Shown in pieces: positions 1 to 7,882 of a DNA stretch of 18,628 nucleotides. Every line of letters starts with the position of its first letter. The stretch's first letter is position 1. Source of the DNA: Bacteriovoracaceae bacterium UBA7317 (GTDB lineage: Bacteria > Bdellovibrionota > Bacteriovoracia > Bacteriovoracales > Bacteriovoracaceae); the NCBI GenBank assembly GCA_002474345.1, contig DKQD01000199.1, positions 1 to 18,628 on the forward strand. The letters run 5' to 3'. The position numbers were made by a program, and so were the translations under genes. The notes under the pieces are model-generated. The model was not told the origin of the DNA and did not search any database. It worked only from the letters and a program-made list of their open reading frames with translations.

Positions 1-537
1 TCCACGATTACCACGCTTGTTCTTGTTATCGCACTAAAAGGTTTTGTTGACTCATGGGGTGCCAGGGCACCTAAAATAATTGCCTTTAATTTGGCCTTTT
101 TTGGAATTTTGATGTTTTGGGCAGACTTTAGAACTTCAAAAAGTTCAACAGAACTTATGATTGAAAAAGGGCAGTGGAAGAAGGCGCTTCTCATTGGTTT
201 TTTTCAAGGATTTGCTATTTTTCCCGGTGTGAGCCGCTCCGGGGCAACACTTACGATTTCTAGGTTTCTGGGGCTTGAAAGAGATGAGGCTTCACGATAC
301 TCTTTTCTACTTTCTCTTCCAATTATTTTAGGTGGATTTGTTCTCAAGTTACCGGATCTACTCAATTCCGGAGGACAAGGAGTTTCTTTCGCTGCTTGTT
401 TATGGGGAACTTTGATGGCATTCATTATGGGTCTTTTATCAATTCACTTCTTTTTGAAATTAATTCAAAATCTGGGTTTAGGTGTTTACGCCATTTATCG
501 AATTTTGCTGGCCGGTTTTATTTTGTGGGTACTATAG
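1..537 (+). CDS. uppP: Undecaprenyl-diphosphate phosphatase (UppP/BacA), 3' part
   Basis: This is the C-terminal 178 residues of an integral membrane phosphatase; the frame is open from base 1, so the start lies outside the window. UppP dephosphorylates undecaprenyl diphosphate to recycle the lipid carrier for peptidoglycan and other envelope polymers. The family signature PGVSRSGAT is at bases 223-249, with the catalytic-region Arg in SRSG, followed by the usual RDEASRYSFLLSLP segment. Several hydrophobic stretches follow, and the protein ends in a membrane segment, as expected for this family of about 270 residues. Nothing looks damaged. Its stop codon forms one CTATAG hexamer (532-537) with the stop of the convergent lipoprotein gene, so there is no intergenic space for a terminator. 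Confidence 0.93.
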   Translation, partial: STITTLVLVIALKGFVDSWGARAPKIIAFNLAFFGILMFWADFRTSKSSTELMIEKGQWKKALLIGFFQGFAIFPGVSRSGATLTISRFLGLERDEASRYSFLLSLPIILGGFVLKLPDLLNSGGQGVSFAACLWGTLMAFIMGLLSIHFFLKLIQNLGLGVYAIYRILLAGFILWVL

Positions 538-3500
538 GCAATCTATTATGGCCATGTCTTGGCTTGTCGTTTGCAAGTCCCCAGGTACACAATAAATGGA
601 ATTATTCCACCTTAACCCTGCCTCAAAGAACTTGGTCCTGTCATTAACCTGATTGGCCCTGGTATCACCATCTAAAAAACGCCTGACATTTTTTTCACTA
701 TCTTCATGCCCGGGAACTTTTAAATTTGATAATGCGATACCTTTAGCGACCTTATTGGAGGCACATGCATTCAATTGACAGGCAAGTTGAATAACAACAT
801 CTGAACTTTTAATAAAACCAGTCATTTCATCAAAATATCCATCGGGCAGATTCTTTAAAGCTGAGGATACATAGCGGTTAAAAAAGATAGAAACATTGGT
901 ATAGTCAGGAAGATTACACTTAAGGGTTGTGGAATCATAATGACCAGAACAACAAACGTCTGGAGAAACTGTACTGTCTTTAACTTTTGTACCTAGAGGA
1001 AGGCAACAAGAGATTTTATCAGGGGAAAAAATGGTTTTAAGTGAACTTGAAAAATTATTTGGATCATCTGCACCAAAGTATCTTTTATCGCTGGAATCCT
1101 TGTACTCAGCGTCCGTTGTTGCGGTTTGAATAAAGTCTCCAATAGAAAAAGTATTTCCATCTACACTTTGATCAGTTGGGCTTACTTTACATTGGATATC
1201 AGTCTCATCCATGCTGGATACAGACACTTGAGGTATTCCTAAGAGCTCCAGGGAACTAATCCACTTTAAAATAGTATTGGCCTCTGAATTACCGATACTT
1301 CTCGCCAAACATTTGGGGTCATCTATATCGGGAACATGGGCACAGTCAAATTGATTCTCAGAGCATGTTATGTAAGTACCGCTTGTTTCACATTTTTCCC
1401 AATTAATACATTTAAAAGCGGTCATTGGAATTGTCTGAGTCTTATCAGGGCCAAATCTATGCCCTCCTCCGTTTTGATCCTGATTAAATTCTCTTACCCA
1501 ATGGCCAGAGCAACATGTCTTCGAAGAAACATCGTTAAGTGTTTTAAATTGATTTTTCAAATCTTCATGTAGCATACAGTTATCTGCACCAGTTGTATTA
1601 CTGCATTTATCAGGGCTTGCTGTCTTAAGAACTGGGTAAACGATAGGAGAGTCCTGCATATTTTTATAATAGCTTGAAATTCTAGAGTATCTTTTTGTAT
1701 CTGCTAGAGAAATATGAACTCCAGGAATTTTCTCACTATCAAAATCTGGAATTTCACTATTTGTGATTGCATCTCCAGTCTGGTCGACAAGAGTTCCAAT
1801 AGTTATTGTTTTCCCCGTTTCTCTACAACATCTATTCCTGGTTAAATCATAAAGTGGACTTTTGATAGATTCACTTTGAGAGCAAATTAATTCTTCTTTC
1901 CAGAAGTTTATTTCATATTTATTCAGAAGATTTGTATAGGTTGTATCATTTTCATCAATAAGGGCCATGGCATTACTTACAAGATTCGTTGGAGCACAAT
2001 CCTGGTCGGTGTGGCAAACAGATCCTGGGGCCCTTAAACAACGGTTTTTTTGCAAAATTGGCTCGGTTATCTGTTGGGAGTCGTAATCGACTAGCAGATT
2101 GCTAACACCAATAATTTCTTCAATTTTGTTAACCGCATTTGTTGGTATCGCCTGGGTTACAGCAAGATTAGTTAGATTTGTATCATTTAGATTTTTTCCT
2201 AAGTCTGATGTGGAATCGATTAAGTGTACAAAGTTTAATGTTTGATCATCTAAAATAGCACAGGAGTTGACCATCTCAGTTGTCATGGTGACTACATTAG
2301 GAGTCATTCCAATACCGTTAAATTGATCCCCTCTAAATTGGTTTGCAGGTATTGTAGAGTTTTGTTCTTTAACAGTTAAGGTGTTTGAGTGTGTCGGCTC
2401 TCTTCCTGGAAGACAGATAGAGGTAATATTATTGTAACTTAAGTTTTCCTGAGCTGTGGGGTTGATTTCTTCTTCACCATAATACTTTAGGGGTCTTCCA
2501 ATAAGCCTTGTTCCGATGCCAAATGTATTGGCATTACTCTGCCCATCCGTTGAGTTTACATTTTGAGTTTTTATCGATTTTCCATAACGGGCTATTTTGT
2601 TATTAAATTTCTTGATAGGGACACCGTCAATAAAGCTTTGGCAATAATAGTTAGGATTGCATGCATGGAGGCCTAACTCTTTATTACCACTGTAACTGGT
2701 TGAAGAGTTGGTTAATTTATAATCCTTTTTACAAGGAGCGCCTCTTCCTCTGTAAACACACCTTTTCATAGAACCACCTAGATTTCCTAAGATATTTTTA
2801 AGGATTTCCATGCTGGAGACTGAATTGGGCTTTTCCTCAGCATTTTGATCAAATTGAGGCCAATTTGTACGGATTTGTGAAATTGACTGGCAAGAGTATT
2901 CCCAGCCTAGTTGAGTTACACAATCGGCATCAGAAAAACAAGTATGATAATTTTGGCATTGGGCCCCATCGCTTTCAATATCTTGTTTTGCATTTGGTTC
3001 AGAACCACTTACATTAGAGGGTAAGGTTATGAGAAGCCTAAAGGAGCTTTCAGTGGTGAGGTCTCCAAAGTAAGCATTAATTGCTACAAATAGTTTATTA
3101 GATGTAGCTTTTATTCTTCTTTGATTTCCAATTGAAAACCACCTGACACCGTCAAATGATCCGATGATTGACCCATAATCAAAACCATACCAGTCTCTTT
3201 GGTATCCATTGGCGAAAAGAAAATGTTGGGCCGCTAATCGGTTCTTTCTTTGTTGTTGTGGATCTGAAAGTGGCTTGTGACTCCAGGGAATCATTGTGGC
3301 TGGAACGAAGCAAGCCCTCCCAAATAAATGATCATCTGCTCTTGCATGATCTGGGTTGGAGATAAATTTATTCGTATTAGTAGGGTGCGGCAGATAACCT
3401 CCACCTTTAAAGTCAAAATTATTTGGGAAGAGTCTTGAAATATTTGAATAGTATTCGTTTCCACAATTTAAACAAGATGAAAAAGAGCCTTGTTCTATCC

Positions 3501-5535
3501 ATAAATCGTATGTTTGATTGAAGGTTACAGGAATCTCCATAGCTGGCTTAGAGCTTCCCGGAGCTACTGAATAAGACCCATAAATTTCATTAAAGCCTAT
3601 ATAGGACGAGATATTATTCGGTTTTAGTAGATCACTATTTGTATATGAAAAGGCCTCACCTTCTTGAGTTGGAGTTTTTGAACTAATCTCTTTATGGTAA
3701 GATCCAGTGTTGTCAAAGTATCTGTGAGGTGTTCTTTTTGAACTTATGTAAAACCATTCAGGAGGATTAAGGGCAGGAACCTCTGGTTCCTGATAAACGC
3801 AAGCATAATCAACGATGTCCATTGAAGTATTAAAAACTTTTCTTAAACCACAGGTATCTCCACCGCATTGGCAAATTTGTCCAACTTTATTCAGTGCAGT
3901 TTGTTTAGCTAGAAGAATATTGGAGTTGGCATTTATGTCAACAAAAAAAGTGATTTTTACTTTTTGAGTGTCATACACCTGGAGAGTCGTTCCAGAAAAA
4001 AGAACTTCTGCTGGAGATGTCGATTGAAGTGTCCAATCGAAGTTTTTAATTTTATTAATATCATTAACTTCAACCTTAATGGTTCTATTTACGTCAGCAT
4101 AAGTGGGTATTTTAAAAGAGTTAGAAGCAGGAAAGTGGTCAGTAATCTTACCATCGTTTTGACCTTGGATATATACTTTGTAACATTTTGCTAAACTGTT
4201 ATTTATCTTTTTGCAGCTTCCATCAATCTTATAACGGATCTTTAACGTATCATCAGGGGCATTACTTTTCTTAACGTGAGAAAGATTTACAGTTACGGAA
4301 TCTGTTTTTATATCGTCATTACCTGGACCAATAGCGAAGCCGGTTTGAAGAGTCGTACCATTGGAAAATAATTTTTCTCCTGCATGTATAATTTCATGGA
4401 TGCTATGATTTGAAAGAGTTCCAGTTCCTGAATAGGTCGTAGAAAAGTTCCTGTCATCTTCCCCGGTTTTAAAATCAGGATAGCTTTCATTTGTCGATGC
4501 GTTTTCAAATTCGTAGGTACAAATACTCATTTCTCCATCGCTATCATCATCACCTGTAGAGTCTTGATCTAATGGAGTTATGCAGTCGTATAGCTCTTTA
4601 AGCATGATAAGTCTTTTTTCTCTTTCGTCGTAGGGGTCAAGAGTCGATCCTGTACCACCTCCATCGCCATAATCAACGGGGGTTTCTGTACAAACGTGAT
4701 AATATTGGGGATAAAATTTATAATTACTTGAGTTGGCGATGATATCTTGAACTGATTGAAGGTAATCGGGTTCGCTTTCAAAGTTGCCAGCTTTCTTTTC
4801 TCCATCTTTGACACATGTTCCGCCTGAGCAACAATCAAATCCAAGGCTTTGACAGTACATTGAATCACTACATGTTTTTGTTTGAGGGTTTTCTGCTGAG
4901 GAAACCTTGTTAACTTGAAGACTTAGGTGTTTGGTCCCTATAGCAGTTAATTTTACACCACTTGTATCAAAAAGATGAACTGTTTTCCCAAGAATAAATG
5001 ACCCTTTGTAGTTCGAAGAAAATTCTTGAAGAGAATATGATTTCATTGTGTTGGTATAAACACCAGCACCGGTTTTGCAAAAATTGGAGTTTTCTGAGGA
5101 TGGGGTGACTTTAAAAAAGTAATACCATTCTCTTGTATTATTGGAAAAGTTTAAAAATGATTGTGGATAAGCAGCAAGAATAAGAGCCCTTTCAAGACCA
5201 TTAATAGGATTGTTACCTGAAACGTCAAAGTGGACTGCCATACACGTCATGGCATTCGAACTTTTAAGAATATAATCGTGTACGTCTTGCCCTCTCATAT
5301 AAAAACCATCAAGAAGATTATCTCGAAGAATTAATCTTGTTGCAGAAATGTTGCTTCCTTCTTGGAAATAAGTTTGAGTTTGGGTTCCATACTGTGGCTT
5401 ACCGACAGGCTGTTTTTTTGCGAAGTATTTTGTTTTTCTGAGGTCTCTGGGTTCTTGAACCATGCAAGACATGAGACCTAAGAAAAGGAAGCTTTGAAGA
5501 AAAATAAGAACACACTTTCGTGCTTTTTCGGCCAA
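532..5535 (-). CDS. Giant Cys-rich lipoprotein, unknown function (1667 aa)
   Basis: I do not recognise this protein. The first 24 residues form a lipoprotein signal: a basic start with K4, R6 and K7, a hydrophobic core, and lipobox LMSC with the lipidated Cys at 24. The remaining roughly 1640 residues are polar and rich in Asn, Ser, Thr and Asp, as in surface or periplasmic proteins. Cysteines come in clusters: CSDSMYC to CCSGGTC at 222-241, CQCGGDTC at 555-562, CFSDADC at 866-872, CHTDQDC at 1174-1180, and CC pairs at 1236, 1341, 1510 and 1528. The CCSG motif occurs three times, suggesting repeated small disulfide knots. An acidic GDDDSDGE stretch near 328-335 could bind Ca2+. The start is TTG at 5533-5535, preceded by AAGGAG (minus strand, 5545-5550) with 9-nt spacing; no ATG lies between it and the signal peptide. 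Envelope location is well supported, but function is not. An adhesin or prey/host-contact role is only a guess. Confidence 0.9.
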   Translation of the reverse strand: MAEKARKCVLIFLQSFLFLGLMSCMVQEPRDLRKTKYFAKKQPVGKPQYGTQTQTYFQEGSNISATRLILRDNLLDGFYMRGQDVHDYILKSSNAMTCMAVHFDVSGNNPINGLERALILAAYPQSFLNFSNNTREWYYFFKVTPSSENSNFCKTGAGVYTNTMKSYSLQEFSSNYKGSFILGKTVHLFDTSGVKLTAIGTKHLSLQVNKVSSAENPQTKTCSDSMYCQSLGFDCCSGGTCVKDGEKKAGNFESEPDYLQSVQDIIANSSNYKFYPQYYHVCTETPVDYGDGGGTGSTLDPYDEREKRLIMLKELYDCITPLDQDSTGDDDSDGEMSICTYEFENASTNESYPDFKTGEDDRNFSTTYSGTGTLSNHSIHEIIHAGEKLFSNGTTLQTGFAIGPGNDDIKTDSVTVNLSHVKKSNAPDDTLKIRYKIDGSCKKINNSLAKCYKVYIQGQNDGKITDHFPASNSFKIPTYADVNRTIKVEVNDINKIKNFDWTLQSTSPAEVLFSGTTLQVYDTQKVKITFFVDINANSNILLAKQTALNKVGQICQCGGDTCGLRKVFNTSMDIVDYACVYQEPEVPALNPPEWFYISSKRTPHRYFDNTGSYHKEISSKTPTQEGEAFSYTNSDLLKPNNISSYIGFNEIYGSYSVAPGSSKPAMEIPVTFNQTYDLWIEQGSFSSCLNCGNEYYSNISRLFPNNFDFKGGGYLPHPTNTNKFISNPDHARADDHLFGRACFVPATMIPWSHKPLSDPQQQRKNRLAAQHFLFANGYQRDWYGFDYGSIIGSFDGVRWFSIGNQRRIKATSNKLFVAINAYFGDLTTESSFRLLITLPSNVSGSEPNAKQDIESDGAQCQNYHTCFSDADCVTQLGWEYSCQSISQIRTNWPQFDQNAEEKPNSVSSMEILKNILGNLGGSMKRCVYRGRGAPCKKDYKLTNSSTSYSGNKELGLHACNPNYYCQSFIDGVPIKKFNNKIARYGKSIKTQNVNSTDGQSNANTFGIGTRLIGRPLKYYGEEEINPTAQENLSYNNITSICLPGREPTHSNTLTVKEQNSTIPANQFRGDQFNGIGMTPNVVTMTTEMVNSCAILDDQTLNFVHLIDSTSDLGKNLNDTNLTNLAVTQAIPTNAVNKIEEIIGVSNLLVDYDSQQITEPILQKNRCLRAPGSVCHTDQDCAPTNLVSNAMALIDENDTTYTNLLNKYEINFWKEELICSQSESIKSPLYDLTRNRCCRETGKTITIGTLVDQTGDAITNSEIPDFDSEKIPGVHISLADTKRYSRISSYYKNMQDSPIVYPVLKTASPDKCSNTTGADNCMLHEDLKNQFKTLNDVSSKTCCSGHWVREFNQDQNGGGHRFGPDKTQTIPMTAFKCINWEKCETSGTYITCSENQFDCAHVPDIDDPKCLARSIGNSEANTILKWISSLELLGIPQVSVSSMDETDIQCKVSPTDQSVDGNTFSIGDFIQTATTDAEYKDSSDKRYFGADDPNNFSSSLKTIFSPDKISCCLPLGTKVKDSTVSPDVCCSGHYDSTTLKCNLPDYTNVSIFFNRYVSSALKNLPDGYFDEMTGFIKSSDVVIQLACQLNACASNKVAKGIALSNLKVPGHEDSEKNVRRFLDGDTRANQVNDRTKFFEAGLRWNNSIYCVPGDLQTTSQDMAIIDCL

Positions 5536-5564
5536 AACTAAAGACTCCTTATTTTGGCCCCGAA
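5521..5564 (-). promoter_or_regulatory. Hairpin at lipoprotein start: SD in loop, start codon in stem
   Basis: Read on the minus strand, GGCCAAAA (5559-5552) can pair perfectly with TTTTGGCC (5537-5530). Three further base pairs (TTC with GAA) follow beyond a 2-nt bulge. The 14-nt loop contains the Shine-Dalgarno AAGGAG, and the TTG start of the 1667-aa lipoprotein lies in the 3' arm. The pairing is read directly from the sequence; a role in limiting initiation is inferred. Confidence 0.5.
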
Positions 5565-5623
5565 TAGTTTTTTAAGGGCTTTTTCGAGGCATAGGCTCTA
5601 AAGGCTTCTTCGGTATAAAACAT
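5549..5623 (-). CDS. Possible 24-codon leader ORF before the giant lipoprotein
   Basis: An ATG at 5623-5621 opens a 24-residue frame (begins MFYTEEAFRAYASKK) whose TAA stop overlaps the Shine-Dalgarno of the lipoprotein gene (TAAGGAG, 5551-5545). Its last codons form the 5' arm of the hairpin that encloses the lipoprotein start, so its translation would open that stem. It has only a weak upstream AAAG as ribosome binding site; a better AAAGGAG lies about 20 nt upstream, too far for this ATG. Its position is suggestive, but a frame this short could occur by chance. Confidence 0.3.
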   Translation of the reverse strand: MFYTEEAFRAYASKKPLKNYSGPK

Positions 5624-5654
5624 CAATTCTTTATGTTTATGACTCCTTTAATCT

Positions 5655-5660
5655 ATTATA
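5655..5660 (-). promoter_or_regulatory. Candidate -10 box for the giant lipoprotein gene
   Basis: The minus strand reads a perfect TATAAT here, about 120 nt upstream of the TTG start. No convincing -35 hexamer sits 16-18 nt upstream, where the sequence is TCCTCC-like. The plus strand of the same spot (CTATTATAG) reads TATTAT, a 5/6 match, so the site could serve both divergent directions. Confidence 0.35.
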
Positions 5661-5767
5661 GGGGAGTGATGACCTCTGGAGGAGAAGGGATCCTATAAAT
5701 ACCTGATTTTAATAGTTAAATTATTCTCCTATCCAGGCCTTTGTTACCACTCAAGTGGTTATTTTTT
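5661..5767 (+). ncRNA. Candidate structured leader or small RNA before the FAD gene
   Basis: Downstream of a TATTAT -10-like box (5654-5659) the plus strand can form a long hairpin: CTGGA plus GGAGAA (5676-5686) pairs with TTCTCC and TCCAG (5724-5736) with one 2-nt bulge. A terminator-like stem-loop with a T-run follows (5746-5767). GAGTG at 5664-5668 is exactly complementary to CACTC at 5748-5752, which overlaps the terminator's left arm, so the two pairings exclude each other. That is the layout of an attenuator or riboswitch, but I cannot match it to a known class. A free-standing sRNA of about 100 nt is the alternative. Confidence 0.3.
5746..5767 (+). terminator. Terminator-like hairpin in the 5' leader of the FAD gene
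   Basis: ACCAC, loop TCAA and GTGGT form a 5-bp stem, followed by TATTTTTT. No plus-strand gene ends just upstream, so it would act on a leader transcript or small RNA starting near 5661. The stem is short, so efficiency is uncertain. Confidence 0.4.
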
Positions 5768-5850
5768 ATGGCAATTACTCTTAATGAAAAATTACAGTTT
5801 TTTCTTTTGCTCTGGACACTTTTTTGGTGGAGGTGGTAGACGCAAGAGTT

Positions 5851-7419
5851 ATGACCAATAAAATCTCACTTACTTTATCTTACTCAGAGGATGTTGAAGC
5901 TGCTCTTAACAAAAAGTGCCCTAAATGGGTCGATTATAGGGTTTTGTCAAAATCTTTGGACGCGAGAGGTGCTAATCGGGGAAAGGCACCAAAATATCAT
6001 TATATTGTTGAGTGGATTAAGGAAGGTGAAGCGTTTAGTTCCTATGAAGAGACTTTTCCTAATTTAGGTCCTTTTGAAAACCCACCCATTATCATAGGAG
6101 CAGGACCCGGCGGCCTCTTTTGTGCTTTAAGGCTCGCTGAATATGGGATACCTTCTTTGATTTTTGAAAGAGGGGAAGCCGCTCATAACAGAATGAAAAA
6201 GATTGCAAGATTTTGGCGTTATGGTGAGTTTGATAGGGAAAACAATGTATGTTACGGCGAGGGCGGAGCTGGTCTATTTAGTGATGGTAAATTAATTACA
6301 AGAATAAAATCTCCTTTTGTAAAATACGTTATGAAGCGTTTTGTAACCTTTGGAGCTCCTAAAGAAACAGCCTATATTTCAAATCCTCATTTGGGTTCAA
6401 ATAAAATTAGAAACCTCATTTCTAAACTAACGGATTATTTAAAAGAGAAAAAGTGCAAAATTTTTTATAATTCAAAAGTAGAAAAAATACTTGTCGATAA
6501 AATGGGAAAAATAGAGGGTGTAGAGCTTTCTAATGGAAAACGTTTCTATTCTTCTCACGTTGTCTTAGCTACCGGTCATTCACCTCAAGATATGTTCTCT
6601 CACCTCAATGATTTGGGGGTAAAGATGAAGCCTAAAGACTTCGCCGTAGGCGTAAGGATTGAACACCCAAGAAAACTCATTGACCATATTCAATTAGGAA
6701 AGTTTGCTGAGGATAAAAACTTAGGCTCGGCCCGATACAGACTTAGTTATCATGATTCAAACACTGAAAAGGGAACTTATAGTTTTTGTATGTGTCCTGG
6801 TGGCTATGTTCTTTCTTCTGGAACTGAAGAAGATGGAATTGTTGTTAATGGTATGAGTAATTATGCTAGAAATTCTCGATGGTCTAACTCTGCATTAGTT
6901 GTTTCAGTTAAAGCTGGTAAGGATTTTAGCACCTCAAAAAGTCCACTTGAGGGACTGCACTTTCAACGAGAGATTGAAAAGAAAGCTTTTTCTTTTTCTA
7001 AAGAAAAAGCATCGGGAAAAGAATTGCCAGCACAAAGATTAAAAGACTTTTTAGATCATAAGCTTAATCCCAATAAGCTTTCTAAGACCTCTACTCCATC
7101 TGGGCTATTCCCTTTAGCTATGAATCAAGTCCTCCCAAGCTTTATTGTGGAACACCTTCATGAGTCTTTTAAGTCTTTTGAAAAATCTCTGGGAGGTTTT
7201 TGCTTTGATGATGCTCTTCTAATAGCTCCCGAAACGAGGACAAGTTCACCTGTTACAATTGAAAGGGATAGAGAAACGTTAGAATCTCCCTCCCATGAAG
7301 GACTCTATCCTTGTGGCGAAGGTGCAGGGCATGCAGGTGGTATTACCTCAGCGGCTGTTGATGGGGTCAAAATAGCCATGAGTTTGATCAAAAAAGAAAC
7401 AGGTTTTGAAGCTAAATAG
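5851..7419 (+). CDS. FAD-dependent dehydrogenase, COG2509 type (about 522 aa)
   Basis: This is a predicted cytoplasmic flavoprotein of the 'uncharacterized FAD-dependent dehydrogenase' family; substrate and partner are not established. A short N-terminal alpha/beta domain (about residues 1-75, with the family-like SLDARG) precedes a Rossmann FAD site: GAGPGG at 83-88 and the ribose-binding acid in FERGE near 107. The signature YGEGGAGLFSDGKL follows at about 135-148. The C-terminal FAD-contact region LYPCGEGAGHAGGITSAA is intact. I chose ATG 5851 because the family's first beta strand begins right after it. Upstream TTG 5824 and GTG 5827/5833 are in frame and possible, and ribosome binding sites are weak for all of them. 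The gene is probably monocistronic; a terminator-like hairpin lies in its leader. Confidence 0.87.
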   Translation: MTNKISLTLSYSEDVEAALNKKCPKWVDYRVLSKSLDARGANRGKAPKYHYIVEWIKEGEAFSSYEETFPNLGPFENPPIIIGAGPGGLFCALRLAEYGIPSLIFERGEAAHNRMKKIARFWRYGEFDRENNVCYGEGGAGLFSDGKLITRIKSPFVKYVMKRFVTFGAPKETAYISNPHLGSNKIRNLISKLTDYLKEKKCKIFYNSKVEKILVDKMGKIEGVELSNGKRFYSSHVVLATGHSPQDMFSHLNDLGVKMKPKDFAVGVRIEHPRKLIDHIQLGKFAEDKNLGSARYRLSYHDSNTEKGTYSFCMCPGGYVLSSGTEEDGIVVNGMSNYARNSRWSNSALVVSVKAGKDFSTSKSPLEGLHFQREIEKKAFSFSKEKASGKELPAQRLKDFLDHKLNPNKLSKTSTPSGLFPLAMNQVLPSFIVEHLHESFKSFEKSLGGFCFDDALLIAPETRTSSPVTIERDRETLESPSHEGLYPCGEGAGHAGGITSAAVDGVKIAMSLIKKETGFEAK

Positions 7420-7431
7420 GTTTATTGAATC

Positions 7432-7722
7432 TTAATGAAAGATTTTTTTATTCTGCAGGTCCCAAAGTATCTTTTCCAAGATCTTTTTTTTATCATAAGG
7501 ATCATTTTCTAATTTCTTTGATAAGGTTGTAAGGAGATTGTAGAGAGATTCTCCTTGGCCGTCTTCAATTTCTTCACAAGCTCTTTTATAAAGGTGGTCC
7601 AATATAATTTTAAAAGAGTACTTTCTTAGCTCTTTGTTATTATTAAACAGAATCTTGTCATTTTCCTCTGTCGAAATTTTTTTAGGAAAAGGGATAATAT
7701 TTTGGAGCTGGTCTGTTTTCAT
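7432..7722 (-). CDS. Hypothetical protein (96 aa)
   Basis: I do not recognise this small, charged, soluble protein. It starts with a polar segment containing IIPFPKK, a pattern often seen near the N-terminus of small bacterial regulatory or adaptor proteins. The rest looks mainly helical and is rich in Lys, Glu and Leu, with no signal peptide or membrane segment. It converges with the FAD dehydrogenase gene (12 nt between stops) and diverges from the kinase gene. No clear Shine-Dalgarno precedes the ATG. Support is length, plausible composition and the otherwise empty interval, so it is likely but unproven. Confidence 0.6.
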   Translation of the reverse strand: MKTDQLQNIIPFPKKISTEENDKILFNNNKELRKYSFKIILDHLYKRACEEIEDGQGESLYNLLTTLSKKLENDPYDKKKILEKILWDLQNKKIFH

Positions 7723-7882
7723 TTACACATTCTGGTATCAAATCACCCTTATGGCAATCAGAATTTTTTGTTGTTAAAAAGAAAACCTGAGAGTGTTAGT
7801 CTTTTAATAGCGATGAGTAATTTCTGGCCAATGGTGTTCTTTGGCGAGAAAATAAAAAAAAATTATTTCGGGGATGATTTAT

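Noticed and set aside
5661..5667. GGGGAGT, resembling the opening of the yybP-ykoY (manganese) riboswitch
   Set aside because: The following bases and the second conserved loop do not match that class as far as I can see, and the downstream gene is not a typical member of its regulon.
5768..5839. 23-codon ORF (MAITLNEKLQFF start) after the terminator-like hairpin, overlapping the N-terminal region of the FAD gene
   Set aside because: No Shine-Dalgarno, immediately follows a T-run, and ends in a Trp-rich low-complexity stretch; likely chance.
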